Shown here piece after piece: positions 42,281-51,243 of a DNA stretch of 64,000 nt. The stretch is from Comamonadaceae bacterium (GTDB lineage: Bacteria; Pseudomonadota; Gammaproteobacteria; Burkholderiales; Burkholderiaceae_C): assembly GCA_027484575.1 (NCBI GenBank), contig JAIXSQ010000015.1:1-64000 (forward strand), written 5' to 3'. A program made the position numbers and the translations under genes. Below the pieces are notes generated by a model, which saw only the letters and a program-made list of their open reading frames with translations, did no database searches and was not told the origin of the DNA. How positions within the stretch are numbered: position 1 is the stretch's first letter; each line of letters opens with the position of its first letter.

Positions 42281-43133
42281 CCAGCCGGCGGGGCGCCGGC
42301 GCCGCTGGCCCTGGCTGCTGCTGCTGGTGGCGCTGCTGCTGGCGGCGTGGAGCGTGGGCATCGAGCCGCGCTGGGTGGCCCGCCGCGACATCCCCGTGGC
42401 CGTGCCCGGCTGGGACCGCCCGCCGCTGCGGGTCGCGGTCGCCTCCGACTGGCACATCAGCCACCGGGCGCTGCGCGGCGTGATGACGCCGGCGCGGGCG
42501 GCCGCGGTGGTCGACGCGATCAATGCCGCCGCGCCCGACCTGGTGCTGCTGCCCGGCGACTTCATCGCCGGCCATGGCGAGGACACGCCCTCGGGCGTGC
42601 CGATCGAGGACGAGATCGCGGTGGTGCTCGGGCGGCTGCGCGCGCCCCTGGGCGTGTGGGCGGTGCTGGGCAACCACGACCACTGGCACGACGCCGGCAC
42701 GGTCCGCGCGGCGCTGGAGCGGCGCGGCATCCGCGTGCTGGAGAACGCCGCCCGCCCGGCCGATGCCGGCCTGTGGGTGGTGGGCATCGGCGACCATTCC
42801 ACGCGGCACTCGCAGCCCGCCGTGGCCCAGGCGGCCGTGCCACCCGGTGCGCACCGGCTGGTGCTGATGCACGACCCGGCCAGCCTGCTGCAGGGGCCGG
42901 TGCAGGGCGACCTGGTGGTGGCCGGCCACACGCACGGCGGCCAGGTGCGGCTGCCCGGGGTCGGCGCGCTGGTGGTGCCCGGCGCGGCCCCCCGGGCCTG
43001 GGCGCACGGCTGGCAGGTGCACGGCGGCACGGCCTTCCACGTGACCGGCGGCCTGGGCACCAGCATCCTGCCGCTGCGGTTCAACGCGCGGCCCGAGTGG
43101 GTGCTGTTCACGCTCGACGGCGCGCGCGGCTGA
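42270..43133 (+). CDS. Membrane-anchored metallophosphoesterase
   Basis: A 287-residue phosphoesterase with an N-terminal membrane helix (WPWLLLLVALLLAAW, residues 13-27). The calcineurin-like motif series is complete: ASDWHISH, LLPGDFIAGH, GNHDHW, LMHDP and AGHTHGGQ. The class includes YkuE-like and LpxG-like enzymes acting on membrane phospholipid or lipid A intermediates; a substrate is not determinable. It overlaps ychJ, so the two are coupled. Confidence 0.88.
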   Translation: MSPDQPAGRRRRWPWLLLLVALLLAAWSVGIEPRWVARRDIPVAVPGWDRPPLRVAVASDWHISHRALRGVMTPARAAAVVDAINAAAPDLVLLPGDFIAGHGEDTPSGVPIEDEIAVVLGRLRAPLGVWAVLGNHDHWHDAGTVRAALERRGIRVLENAARPADAGLWVVGIGDHSTRHSQPAVAQAAVPPGAHRLVLMHDPASLLQGPVQGDLVVAGHTHGGQVRLPGVGALVVPGAAPRAWAHGWQVHGGTAFHVTGGLGTSILPLRFNARPEWVLFTLDGARG

Positions 43134-43176
43134 GCCTGGCGGCCGTGCGCCGGGGCTCGGGTAGCATCCCCGGCCC

Positions 43177-43854
43177 ATGCCTGCCCCCACCCCGCGATTC
43201 GAGGCCGTCCTGTTCGACTGCGACGGCGTGCTGGTCGACAGCGAACCCATCACCAACGGCGTGCTGCGCGACATGCTCGAGGAAGCCGGCTGGGCGCTCA
43301 GCCCGGCCGAGTGCATGCGCATCTTCCTGGGCAAGGCCGTGCGGGACGAGCGCGCGCGCATCGAGGCCCACACCGGCCGGCCGCTGACCGAGGACTGGAT
43401 GGCGGAGTTCCGCGCCCGCCGCAACGCGCGGCTCGAGGCCGAGCTGCAGCCCATCCCCGGCGCCGCCGAGGCCGTGGCCGCGGTGCATGCGGCCTACGGC
43501 GGCCGCATCGCCTGCGCCAGCGGCGCCGACCGGCACAAGGTGGAACTGCAGCTGGCGCGCTGCGGGCTGATGCGGTACTTCGAGGGGCGCATCTTCAGCG
43601 GCCACGAGCTGCCGCGCTCCAAGCCCGCGCCCGACGTGTACCTGGCGGCGGCGGCGGCCCTGGGCGTGGACCCGCGGCGTTGCGCGGTGGTCGAGGACAC
43701 GGTGACGGGCGCCACCGCGGGCGTGGCGGCCGGGGCGACGGTGTACGGCTACAGCCCGCCCGAGGCCGGCCACAGCGCGCCGGTGGCGCTGCGCGGCGTG
43801 GGCGCGGCGGCGATCTTCACCGCCATGCGCGAGCTGCCCGCGCTGCTCGCCTGA
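43177..43854 (+). CDS. HAD-superfamily phosphatase (phosphoglycolate phosphatase-like)
   Basis: A 225-residue HAD subfamily IA hydrolase. The nucleophile motif FDCDGVLVDSEPI is at the start, the Ser/Thr motif in IACASGADRHK, Lys in SKPAPDVYLAAAAALGV and the acidic motif in VVEDTVTGATAGVAAG. A helical cap lies between residues 20 and 90. A sugar-phosphate substrate is likely. Confidence 0.88.
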   Translation: MPAPTPRFEAVLFDCDGVLVDSEPITNGVLRDMLEEAGWALSPAECMRIFLGKAVRDERARIEAHTGRPLTEDWMAEFRARRNARLEAELQPIPGAAEAVAAVHAAYGGRIACASGADRHKVELQLARCGLMRYFEGRIFSGHELPRSKPAPDVYLAAAAALGVDPRRCAVVEDTVTGATAGVAAGATVYGYSPPEAGHSAPVALRGVGAAAIFTAMRELPALLA

Positions 43855-43860
43855 GCGGCG

Positions 43861-45261
43861 TCAGGCCCCGGGCTCGCCGGCCAGCTGGAAGCGGATCGCG
43901 CACAGCCAGCCGCGGCCGCCCTCGCCGCTGCCCAGGCTCATCGCGGCGTTCATCAGGCGCGCGTACTGCGCCACCAGCGCCAGGCCCAGGCCGGCGCCCT
44001 GGCCCAGCAGCTGCCCGGTCTCTCCCTGCGCGCCGCGCTGCACCAGCTGGGCCTGCAGCTCGCCCGGCAGGCCCGGCCCGTTGTCCTGCACCGACAGCAC
44101 CGCGTGCAGGCCGTCGAGCGCCAGCGACACCGTGACGGCCGAGGCCTCGCCCGCGGCGGCAGTGCCGTAGCGAAGGGCGTTGTCCAGCAGGTTGGTCAGG
44201 ATGCCGTCCACCAGGGTGGCGTCGCCGCGCACGGTGCAGGGCACGTCGATGCCGGTGGCGCCCAGATCGACGCCGGCCGCATCGGCCCGGGGCAGGAAGC
44301 GCAGCACGGCGTCGCGCACCAGCTCGTCCAGCCGCACCGGCTCCAGCTTGAGCCCGGCCTCGGCCTCGGAGGCCAGCGCCAGGTCGAGCAGCTGGTCCAC
44401 CAGCCGGCTCACGCGTGCCTGGCTGGCGGCGATGCGCTCGAGCTGCTCGCGCCAGGCGCGCGGCTCGGACTGCGCCAGGCCGTAGTCGGCCAGTGCGCGG
44501 ATGCCGGCCAGCGGCGTGCGCAGCTCGTGCGCCACGTTGCCGGCGAACTCGCGCTGGCCGCGCACGCTGCGCTCCAGCCGCGCGAGCAGGTCGTTCAGCG
44601 CGCTGGCCAGCGTGGCCACGTCGCGGGTGCGCGCCTCGACGTGCACGGGGGCCAGGTCGTTGGCGCTGCGCCGTCCCAGGGCCTGCTGCAGCTGCTGCAG
44701 CGGCGACAGGTCCTCGCCGATGGCGCGCCGCATCGACCAGGCCAGCAGCGCCAGCAGCAGCAGCTGCGGCACCAGCGCGAACAGCACCAGCCGCTGCAGC
44801 GCCGCGCGGCGGCTGTGGATGGTCTGGGCCACGATCACGTCGAAGGGCTGCGGCGTGGCCCGGTGCAGCACCACGGTGCGCACGGCCTGGCCGCGCCAGA
44901 GCATGTCGGCGAAGCGGTGCGTGGCGGGGACCTCGGGCAGCGCCACCCGCAGGTCGCGCGCCCCGGCGATGGGCTGGCCGTTGCGGGTGGCGACGCTGAA
45001 GTACAGGGTCTCGACCTGGTCGAACAGCACCCGGTTGACCTCGCGCGCGGTCAGCATCAGCTCCAGCTGCTCGCCCTGCAGCTGCACGCTCGAGGCGATC
45101 AGCGCCGCGTCGTCGAGCAGCGAATGGTCGAAGGCGCGCTGGGTGAAGTGCCAGGCGATGCCCACCGAGATCGCGGTGCCCAGCGCCCACACCAGGGCGA
45201 GCGGCGCCAGCACGTGGCGCAGCAGGCGCGCCGGCAGGGTGGGCAGGCGCGCGGGGGTCAA
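43861..45261 (-). CDS. Two-component sensor histidine kinase
   Basis: A 466-residue QseC/TctE-type kinase: membrane helix near 17-37, short periplasmic sensor (about 38-165), second helix near 170-190, HAMP-like region, HisKA with FAGNVAHELRTPLAG near 250, and an ATPase domain with NLLDNALRYG, VQDNGPGLPG and GAGLGLALVAQYA. The best start is a TTG overlapping the stop of the regulator gene (TTGA); other starts would cut the membrane helix. It is paired with the regulator at 45258. Confidence 0.87.
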   Translation of the reverse strand: MTPARLPTLPARLLRHVLAPLALVWALGTAISVGIAWHFTQRAFDHSLLDDAALIASSVQLQGEQLELMLTAREVNRVLFDQVETLYFSVATRNGQPIAGARDLRVALPEVPATHRFADMLWRGQAVRTVVLHRATPQPFDVIVAQTIHSRRAALQRLVLFALVPQLLLLALLAWSMRRAIGEDLSPLQQLQQALGRRSANDLAPVHVEARTRDVATLASALNDLLARLERSVRGQREFAGNVAHELRTPLAGIRALADYGLAQSEPRAWREQLERIAASQARVSRLVDQLLDLALASEAEAGLKLEPVRLDELVRDAVLRFLPRADAAGVDLGATGIDVPCTVRGDATLVDGILTNLLDNALRYGTAAAGEASAVTVSLALDGLHAVLSVQDNGPGLPGELQAQLVQRGAQGETGQLLGQGAGLGLALVAQYARLMNAAMSLGSGEGGRGWLCAIRFQLAGEPGA

Positions 45262-45974
45262 GGCGCGGCGGGGCCGGCGGGCGACTCGGGATCGGCCTCC
45301 AGCAGGTAGCCCAGGCCGCGTAGCGTGCGGATGCGCACGCCGCTGCCCACCAGCTTCTTGCGCAGGCGCGAGATGAAGGCCTCCAGCGCGTTGTCGCCCA
45401 GGTAGTCCTCCAGGTCGGACAGCTTGTCGGCCATCTCGCGCTTGCTCACCACGCGGCCGGCCGGCGTCATCAGCTCCCACAGCACCTCGAACTCGCGCGC
45501 GGGCAGCTCCAGTGGCTGGCCGTGCACGCCGAAGCGGCGGCTGACGCGGTCCAGCGACAGGCCGCCCACCTGCACCTGGTCCTGCGTGCCCGCGGTGCGG
45601 CGCACCACGGCGCGCAGCCGGGCCTCGACCTCGGCCAGGTCGAAGGGCTTGCCCAGGTAGTCGTCGGCGCCGGCGTTCAGGCCGGCGATGCGCTCGTCGG
45701 TGCGGTTGCGCGCGGTGAGCACCAGCACGGGGGTCTTGTCGCCGCGGGCGCGGGCGGCGCGCAGCACCGTCAGGCCGCTGCCCAGGCCGCTGCGCGGGCT
45801 GCCGTCGTGCGGCAGGTTCAGGTCCAGCAGCACGGCGTCGAAGCCGGCCATCTGCCACAGGGAGTCGGCCTCCGACAGGGTGCCGGCGACGTCGACCCGG
45901 TGGCCGGCATCGCGCAGGCTGCTGACCATCACGTCGCGCAGCACGACGTCATCTTCGACGAGCAGGATCCGCAT
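45258..45974 (-). CDS. OmpR-family response regulator with extended receiver loop
   Basis: A 238-residue regulator: receiver (LVEDD pocket, phospho-acceptor Asp in AVLLDLNLP near 52, Lys in YLGKPFD) and OmpR/PhoB winged helix (LELPAREFEVLWELM, ALEAFISRLRKKL, IRTLRGLGYLLE). After the phospho-acceptor the loop has an insertion (HDGSPRSGLGSG) of about eight residues not found in the neighbour at 46126. It overlaps its kinase and is divergent from the second two-component pair. Confidence 0.9.
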   Translation of the reverse strand: MRILLVEDDVVLRDVMVSSLRDAGHRVDVAGTLSEADSLWQMAGFDAVLLDLNLPHDGSPRSGLGSGLTVLRAARARGDKTPVLVLTARNRTDERIAGLNAGADDYLGKPFDLAEVEARLRAVVRRTAGTQDQVQVGGLSLDRVSRRFGVHGQPLELPAREFEVLWELMTPAGRVVSKREMADKLSDLEDYLGDNALEAFISRLRKKLVGSGVRIRTLRGLGYLLEADPESPAGPAAP

Positions 45975-46125
45975 GACAGGGGTGTACCTTTCGAACGCGG
46001 CGTCGATGCTACGTGCTTTCTCGGACGGGCCGTGTCAGCCGCAGGTCAGGGCCGGCCACCGGCCCGGCCGGGCGGGGCACTTGGCCGACAATGGCACCCA
46101 CCCCGCGTCCCCCAGCCCGCCACCC

Positions 46126-46803
46126 ATGCGCATCCTCCTCGCCGAAGACGACCAGGTGCTCGCCGACGCCCTGCGCCGCGCACTGGAGCGCTCGGCCTAT
46201 GCGGTCGACGTGGCGCCCACCGGCGACGAGGCCGACCGCGCCCTGCAGTCGGCCACCTACGACCTGGCGATCCTCGACATCGGGCTGCCCGGCCTGTCGG
46301 GCCTGGACGTGCTGCGCCGCCTGCGCGCGCGGCGCTCGCAGGTGCCGGTGCTGATCCTCACCGCGATGGACGCGCTGGCCGACCGCGTGGCCGGCCTCGA
46401 CGCGGGCGCCGACGACTACCTCACCAAGCCTTTCGACCTGCCCGAGCTCGAGGCCCGGGTGCGGGCGCAGCTGCGGCGCGGGGCGGCGGCCGTCTCGCCG
46501 CTGCTGCACCACGGCGCGCTGGTGTTCGACACGGTCGGCCGCCGGGTCTCGCACGAGGGCCGGCCGATCGAGCTGTCGGCACGCGAGCTGGCCGTGCTCG
46601 AGCTGCTGCTGCTGCGCGCCGGCCGGGTGGTCAGCAAGGAGAACATCGTCAACCACCTGTACGGCTGGGGCGACGAGGTCGGGCTGAACGCCATCGAGGT
46701 CTACGTCTACCGCATCCGCAAGAAGCTCGAGCCGCTGGGCTGCGAGATCCGCACGGTGCGCGGCATGGGCTACCTGATGGAGCGGCCGCATGAGCCGGCC
46801 TGA
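46126..46803 (+). CDS. OmpR-family response regulator
   Basis: A 225-residue regulator of the QseB/TctD group: receiver with LLAEDD, Asp in LAILDIGLPG near 51 and Lys in YLTKPFD, then a winged helix with IELSARELAVLELLLL and NAIEVYVYRIRKKLE. It overlaps the kinase gene by 14 bases and shares a 151-base divergent control region with the pair on the other strand. Confidence 0.92.
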   Translation: MRILLAEDDQVLADALRRALERSAYAVDVAPTGDEADRALQSATYDLAILDIGLPGLSGLDVLRRLRARRSQVPVLILTAMDALADRVAGLDAGADDYLTKPFDLPELEARVRAQLRRGAAAVSPLLHHGALVFDTVGRRVSHEGRPIELSARELAVLELLLLRAGRVVSKENIVNHLYGWGDEVGLNAIEVYVYRIRKKLEPLGCEIRTVRGMGYLMERPHEPA

Positions 46804-48205
46804 GGCCGCGGGCGCGCCGCGGCTGCGCACGGGCCTGCTGGTGCGGCTGCTGGTGCCGCTGTCGGTGCTGCTGGTGCTGGACACCGCCGCCGGCTGGTGG
46901 ACCGCCGGCAAGCTGGCCGACCAGGCCTACGACCGCGCGCTGCACGAGATCGCGCGCGAGGTGGCGCTGCACGTGCACGCCGGCCCCGGCGGCCCGCGGC
47001 TGGACCTGTCGCCCGCGGCCGCACGCGCCCTGGCCGCCGACCAGGAGGACCGGCTCGCCTTCCGCGTCTGGGACGTGCAGGGGCGCGCGCTGGGCGGCGA
47101 TGCGCGCCTGGCCCTGCCCGCGCAGCTGCCCGCCAACGGCGCGCCGCGCTTTGCCGACGCGCAGCTGGACGGCGAAGCCATGCGCACCGCCACGGCCCGC
47201 CTGCCCGTGGGCGAGGACGGGGCCGGCGGCCAGGTGCTGGTGCAGGTGGCCGAGACCCTGGGCAAGCGCCAGCGGCTGGCGCGCGACATCACCGCCAGCC
47301 TGCTGGCGGCGCAGCTGCTGCTGGTGGCCATTGCGGGGCTGGCGGTCTGGTGGGCGGTGGGCCGCGGCCTGCGCCCGCTGGAGGCGCTGGGGCGTGCGGT
47401 GGCGCGCCGCTCGCCCGCCGACCTCGCGCCGCTGGAGCTGGCCGGCGTGCCGCACGAGGTGCGCCCGCTGGCGCAGGAGGTCAACCTGCTGATGGAGCGG
47501 CTGGGCAGCGCGCTGGACGCGCAGCACCGCTTCGTGGCCGACGCGGCGCACCAGCTCAAGACGCCCGTGGCCGGCCTGAAGGCGCAGATCGAGCTGGCGC
47601 TGGGCGAGGGCGACCCGGCCCGCGTGCGCCACAGCCTGGCGCAGCTGTACGTCAGCGCCGAACGCCTGTCGCGGCTGGTGCAGCAGCTGCTCGCGCTGGC
47701 GCGCAACGAGCCGCAGGCGATCACGGGGCTGCGGCTGCAGCGGCTGGACCTGCAGGCGTCCGCGCTGGAGGTCTGCATGGAGTGGGTGCCGCAGGCGCTG
47801 CGCCGCTCGATCGACCTGGGCTTCGAGCCCGAGGACGAGGGGCCGCTGCCCATCGACGCCGATCCCGACCGGCTGCGCGACCTGCTCAACAACCTGATCG
47901 ACAACGCGGTGCTCTACAGCCGCGAGGGCGGCCGGGTCACGGTGCGCGTCGGCCGCGCCGGTGGCGAGCGCGTGCTGGCCATCAGCGACGACGGCCCCAC
48001 CATCCCGCCCGAGGAGCGGCAGCGGGTGTTCGAGCGCTTCCACCGCCTGCTGGGCGGGCGCGCCGACGGCAGCGGCCTGGGGCTGGCGATCGTCAGCGAG
48101 ATCGCCTCGCTGCATGGCGCGCGCATCACGCTGGAGGAGGACCGCGACGGCACCGGCAACACCTTCGCCGTGCACTTCCCCCCGCCCGAGCCGCACGCGC
48201 CGTAA
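46790..48205 (+). CDS. Two-component sensor histidine kinase (TctE-like)
   Basis: A 471-residue kinase with a membrane helix near 20-38, a periplasmic sensor of the TctE type (about 40-165), a second helix near 170-190, HisKA with FVADAAHQLKTPVAG near 255 (the AHQLKTP form typical of TctE) and an ATPase domain with NNLIDNAVLYS, ISDDGPTIP and GSGLGLAIVSEIA. TctE homologues respond to tricarboxylates; here the tartrate/Bug genes lie 5 kb away, so a link is only possible. Confidence 0.9.
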   Translation: MSRPEAAGAPRLRTGLLVRLLVPLSVLLVLDTAAGWWTAGKLADQAYDRALHEIAREVALHVHAGPGGPRLDLSPAAARALAADQEDRLAFRVWDVQGRALGGDARLALPAQLPANGAPRFADAQLDGEAMRTATARLPVGEDGAGGQVLVQVAETLGKRQRLARDITASLLAAQLLLVAIAGLAVWWAVGRGLRPLEALGRAVARRSPADLAPLELAGVPHEVRPLAQEVNLLMERLGSALDAQHRFVADAAHQLKTPVAGLKAQIELALGEGDPARVRHSLAQLYVSAERLSRLVQQLLALARNEPQAITGLRLQRLDLQASALEVCMEWVPQALRRSIDLGFEPEDEGPLPIDADPDRLRDLLNNLIDNAVLYSREGGRVTVRVGRAGGERVLAISDDGPTIPPEERQRVFERFHRLLGGRADGSGLGLAIVSEIASLHGARITLEEDRDGTGNTFAVHFPPPEPHAP

Positions 48206-48207
48206 GC

Positions 48208-48262
48208 CTGGCGACAGCGGACAGACAAGCAGCCGACAGGAAGGGGACAAGCTGGCGACAGC
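48208..48262. repeat. Direct repeat in the terC leader
   Basis: CTGGCGACAGC occurs at 48208-48218 and again at 48252-48262, 44 bases apart, just behind the kinase gene and before terC. It might be a regulator-binding pair. Confidence 0.35.
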
Positions 48263-48333
48263 CGGGCTTGCGATCCTTGCAGCAGTCGCCGGCACCTGCC
48301 GGCGTCCACTGCAACACCCCGAGGAGACACCCC

Positions 48334-49032
48334 ATGGACTTCCTGTCCACCCCCGAGTTCTGGATCGCCCTGGCCCAGATCATCATGATCAACATCGTGC
48401 TGTCCGGCGACAACGCGGTGGTGATCGCGCTGGCCTGCCGCGACCTGCCGGCGCACCAGCAGAAGAAGGCCATCATGTTCGGCAGCGTCGGCGCCATCGT
48501 GCTGCGCCTGGTGCTCACCTTCTTCGCGGTCTACCTGCTCACGCTGCCCTATTTGAAGCTGGTGGGCGCGGCGCTGCTGCTGTGGATCGGCGTCGGCCTG
48601 CTCAAGGGCGAGGACGACGACGAGGAGCTCGAGGGCCACGGCAGCCTGGCCGCGGCCATCAAGACCATCATCATCGCGGACCTGGTGATGAGCCTGGACA
48701 ACGTGATCGGCGTGGCCGCTGCCGCCAAGGGCAACATCGTGCTGCTGGTCGTCGGCCTGGTCGTCAGCATCCCGCTGATCATCTTCGGCAGCACGCTGAT
48801 CCTGAAGCTGATGTCGCGCTTCCCGGTGATCATCACCATCGGCGCCGGCCTGCTGGGCTGGGTGGCCGGCGAGATGGCGCTGTCGGACCCCTCGATCCAC
48901 GACTGGGCCGAGCACCAGAAGGTGCTGCACACCGTGGCGCCCCTGGCCGGCGCGCTGCTCGTGATCGCCCTGGGCAAGTTCCTGGCCTCGCGCTCGGCGG
49001 CACCCGCGGCCGTGCCCGCCGACCGCGGCTGA
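48334..49032 (+). CDS. TerC/YjbE-family membrane protein
   Basis: A 232-residue integral membrane protein with about seven helices. The two signature motifs INIVLSGDNAVVIALA (near residue 25) and DLVMSLDNVIGVAAAA (near 120) carry the membrane-embedded Asp residues of the family. Homologues export manganese or protect exoenzymes from metals. An acidic loop EDDDEELEGH joins the halves. GAGGAG precedes the ATG. I looked for the Mn-sensing yybP-ykoY riboswitch core in the leader and did not see it. Confidence 0.9.
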   Translation: MDFLSTPEFWIALAQIIMINIVLSGDNAVVIALACRDLPAHQQKKAIMFGSVGAIVLRLVLTFFAVYLLTLPYLKLVGAALLLWIGVGLLKGEDDDEELEGHGSLAAAIKTIIIADLVMSLDNVIGVAAAAKGNIVLLVVGLVVSIPLIIFGSTLILKLMSRFPVIITIGAGLLGWVAGEMALSDPSIHDWAEHQKVLHTVAPLAGALLVIALGKFLASRSAAPAAVPADRG

Positions 49033-49051
49033 CACTGCCAGGCTGCACGCC

Positions 49052-49477
49052 ATGGGCCAGCAGATCCTGGTGCCCCTCGACGGCGACGGCCCGCAGCAGC
49101 AGCGGGCCCTGGAGCAGGCGATCCGCATGGCGCGCCTGGACGACGCGCCGCTGTTCCTGCTGAACGTGCAGATCCCGGTCTCGGGCCATGTCGCCGCCTA
49201 CTTCGGCGGCGCCGAGCTCGAGCGGCTGCAACAGGAGGCCGGCGCCGAGGCGCTGGCCGCCGCCGCCGCGCGCGTGCAGGCCGCCGGCCTGCGCCACCGC
49301 GTCGTGGTGCGGGTGGGCCGGCGCGCCGAGACCATCGCGCACACCGCGCAGGAGCTGGGGTGCAGCCGCATCGTGTTCGGCGAGCCGCAGCCCGGGCTGG
49401 GCAGCCGCGTGTTCGGCTCGATGGCGCAGCAGGTCGCGCACCTGCTGGGCGCCACGCCCGGCTACAGCATCCTCTGA
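49052..49477 (+). CDS. Universal stress protein family
   Basis: A 141-residue single-domain UspA-fold protein. It has the early ILVPLDGDGPQQQRALEQA and the late segment ELGCSRIVFGEPQPGLGSRVFGSMAQQVAHLL, which corresponds to the ATP-binding G-x2-G-x9-GS region in a diverged form. It follows terC by 19 bases and may be in its operon. Confidence 0.85.
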   Translation: MGQQILVPLDGDGPQQQRALEQAIRMARLDDAPLFLLNVQIPVSGHVAAYFGGAELERLQQEAGAEALAAAAARVQAAGLRHRVVVRVGRRAETIAHTAQELGCSRIVFGEPQPGLGSRVFGSMAQQVAHLLGATPGYSIL

Positions 49478-49481
49478 ACGC

Positions 49482-50753
49482 TCACGCCAGGCTGGCCCAG
49501 CCCAGGGCCAGCACCACGGCGGCCATCGCCGCGGTGGCGGCCCAGCCCAGCAGCCGCAGCCGGCCCGCCACCACGTGCGGGCCCATCACCTCGCGGCGGC
49601 CCGCCACCAGCATGGTCACGGCCATGATCGGCACCGCGATCACGCCGTTGAGCACCGCCGCCCAGAACAGCTCGCGCACCGGGTCCATGGGCGTGAAGCA
49701 CAGGGCCACGCCGCCCAGCGTGGCGACCGCGATCACGCCGTAGAAGCCGCGGCCCTCGCCCTGCTCCAGCCGCAGCGCCAGGCTGCCCTGCCAGCCGGCC
49801 GCCTCGGCCACCGCATAGGCCGCCGAACCCGCCAGCACGGGCACGGCCAGCAGGCCCGTGCCCACGATGCCCAGCGCGAACAGCAGGAAGGCCGCATCAC
49901 CGGCCAGGGGCCGCAGCGCCTGCGCGGCCTGGGCCGAGGTCTGGATGTCGGTGGTGCCGGCCGCATGCAGCGTGGCGGCGGTGGCCAGGATGATGAAGAA
50001 GGCGATGGCGTTGGAGAACGCCATGCCGATGGCGGTGTCGGTGCGGATGCGGCGCAGGTGCCGGCGCACCTGCGCGGGCGTGCGCTGCGGGCCACCCTCG
50101 GCCGGGCTGCCGCGGTCCTCGACCTCCTGCGCGGCCTGCCAGAAGAACAGGTAGGGGCTGATGGTGGTGCCGAACACCGCCACCACCGTCAGCAGCGCGT
50201 CGCGGGTGGCCGGCAGCCCGGGCCACAGCAGCCGCGCGGCGACCTCGCGCCAGTCCAGGTGCACCAGCAGCGCCACGCCCACGTAGGCCAGCAGGGCCAG
50301 CGTGAGCCACTTGAGGCCGGCCACGTAGCGGCGGTAGGGCAGGAACACCTGCAGCACCAGGCAGGCCAGCCCGAAGGTGACCGCGTGCACGTGGGCCGAG
50401 CCCCCCACCACCAGCCGCAGGGCCTCGGCCATGGCCGCGATGTCGGCGGCGATGTTCAGCGTGTTGGCCACCAGCAGCAGGCCCACCACCGCCAGCAGCA
50501 CGGGGCGCGGGAAGCTGCGCTTGATGTTGGCCGCCAGGCCGCGGCCGGTGACGTGGCCGATGCGCGCGCTGATGCCCTGGATGGCCGTCATCAGCGGCAG
50601 CGTGAACACCACGGTCCACAGCATCGCGAAGCCGAACTGCGCGCCGGCCTGCGAGTAGGTGGCGATGCCGCTGGGGTCGTCGTCGGCCGCCCCGGTGATC
50701 AGGCCGGGGCCCAGTTGGCGCAGCGGCGCCAGGAGCTTGCGGGGTCGGTGCAT
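49482..50753 (-). CDS. Nramp-related divalent metal transporter
   Basis: A 423-residue membrane protein with about eleven helices. The helix-1 motif is DDDPSGIATYSQAG in place of the canonical DPGN, and helix 6 reads GTTISPYLFFWQA without the Met of the manganese/iron transporters. This marks a distinct Nramp-related clade; ion choice cannot be assumed (Mg or other divalent ions are possible). It is convergent with the universal stress gene, 4 bases away. Confidence 0.87.
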   Translation of the reverse strand: MHRPRKLLAPLRQLGPGLITGAADDDPSGIATYSQAGAQFGFAMLWTVVFTLPLMTAIQGISARIGHVTGRGLAANIKRSFPRPVLLAVVGLLLVANTLNIAADIAAMAEALRLVVGGSAHVHAVTFGLACLVLQVFLPYRRYVAGLKWLTLALLAYVGVALLVHLDWREVAARLLWPGLPATRDALLTVVAVFGTTISPYLFFWQAAQEVEDRGSPAEGGPQRTPAQVRRHLRRIRTDTAIGMAFSNAIAFFIILATAATLHAAGTTDIQTSAQAAQALRPLAGDAAFLLFALGIVGTGLLAVPVLAGSAAYAVAEAAGWQGSLALRLEQGEGRGFYGVIAVATLGGVALCFTPMDPVRELFWAAVLNGVIAVPIMAVTMLVAGRREVMGPHVVAGRLRLLGWAATAAMAAVVLALGWASLA

Positions 50754-50830
50754 GCGCAGGGGCCGGGGAGGCAAGGTCCCATGCTGGCCCGGGCGGCCCG
50801 GCCGTGGCTGACGGCAGGCTGCCCGGCTCC

Positions 50831-50860
50831 GAAAAGAAACAGGCCGGCAAGGCCGGCCTG
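50831..50860 (-). terminator. Terminator of the Lys/Ala-rich peptide gene
   Basis: On the minus strand the stem CAGGCCGGC / GCCGGCCTG with a 3-base loop is followed by TTTCTTTTC, about 36 bases past the stop codon. Confidence 0.8.
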
Positions 50861-50896
50861 GATCGGGGTGCGGCGCGCGGGCGCCGCGCGGCCTGC

Positions 50897-51130
50897 TCAG
50901 GCGGCGGGCTTGTCGGCCTTCTTCGACTTCTTGGCCTTCTTGGCCTTCTTCTCGGTCTTGGCCATGGCCTTGTCGGTCTTGGCGGCGGCCGGGGCAGCGG
51001 CAGGAGCCGGGGCGGCAGCGGCGGCGGGCGCGGCGGGGGCCGGCGCGGCAGCGGGAGCGGCCGGGGCGGCCTGGGCGAACACGGCACCGGCGGCCAGGGC
51101 GGCGATGGCGGCGATCAGGGTCTTGGTCAT
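50897..51130 (-). CDS. Small secreted Ala/Pro- and Lys-rich protein
   Basis: A 77-residue protein: signal peptide MTKTLIAAIAALAAGAVFAQ, then a low-complexity Ala/Pro domain (about residues 21-50) and a Lys/Ala tail (AMAKTEKKAKKAKKSKKADK). The product would be extended and strongly basic. Similar small exported proteins are frequent in Burkholderiales, function unknown; interaction with the cell surface or nucleic acid is conceivable. It has its own strong terminator. Confidence 0.7.
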   Translation of the reverse strand: MTKTLIAAIAALAAGAVFAQAAPAAPAAAPAPAAPAAAAAPAPAAAPAAAKTDKAMAKTEKKAKKAKKSKKADKPAA

Positions 51131-51243
51131 CTGGAGTCTCTTCGGATGGAACACGGCGGATGCCGCCTTCCTTCAACGCGGCCGCGCGCGGTCCGTTGAC
51201 GCGGGTCAGGTCCCGGTCAGCGGCCGGCGCGGCCTGCGGGAAA

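Noticed and set aside
48206..48333. Possible yybP-ykoY manganese riboswitch upstream of terC
   Set aside because: I looked for the conserved core of this class in the leader and saw no convincing match; only a short direct repeat is present.
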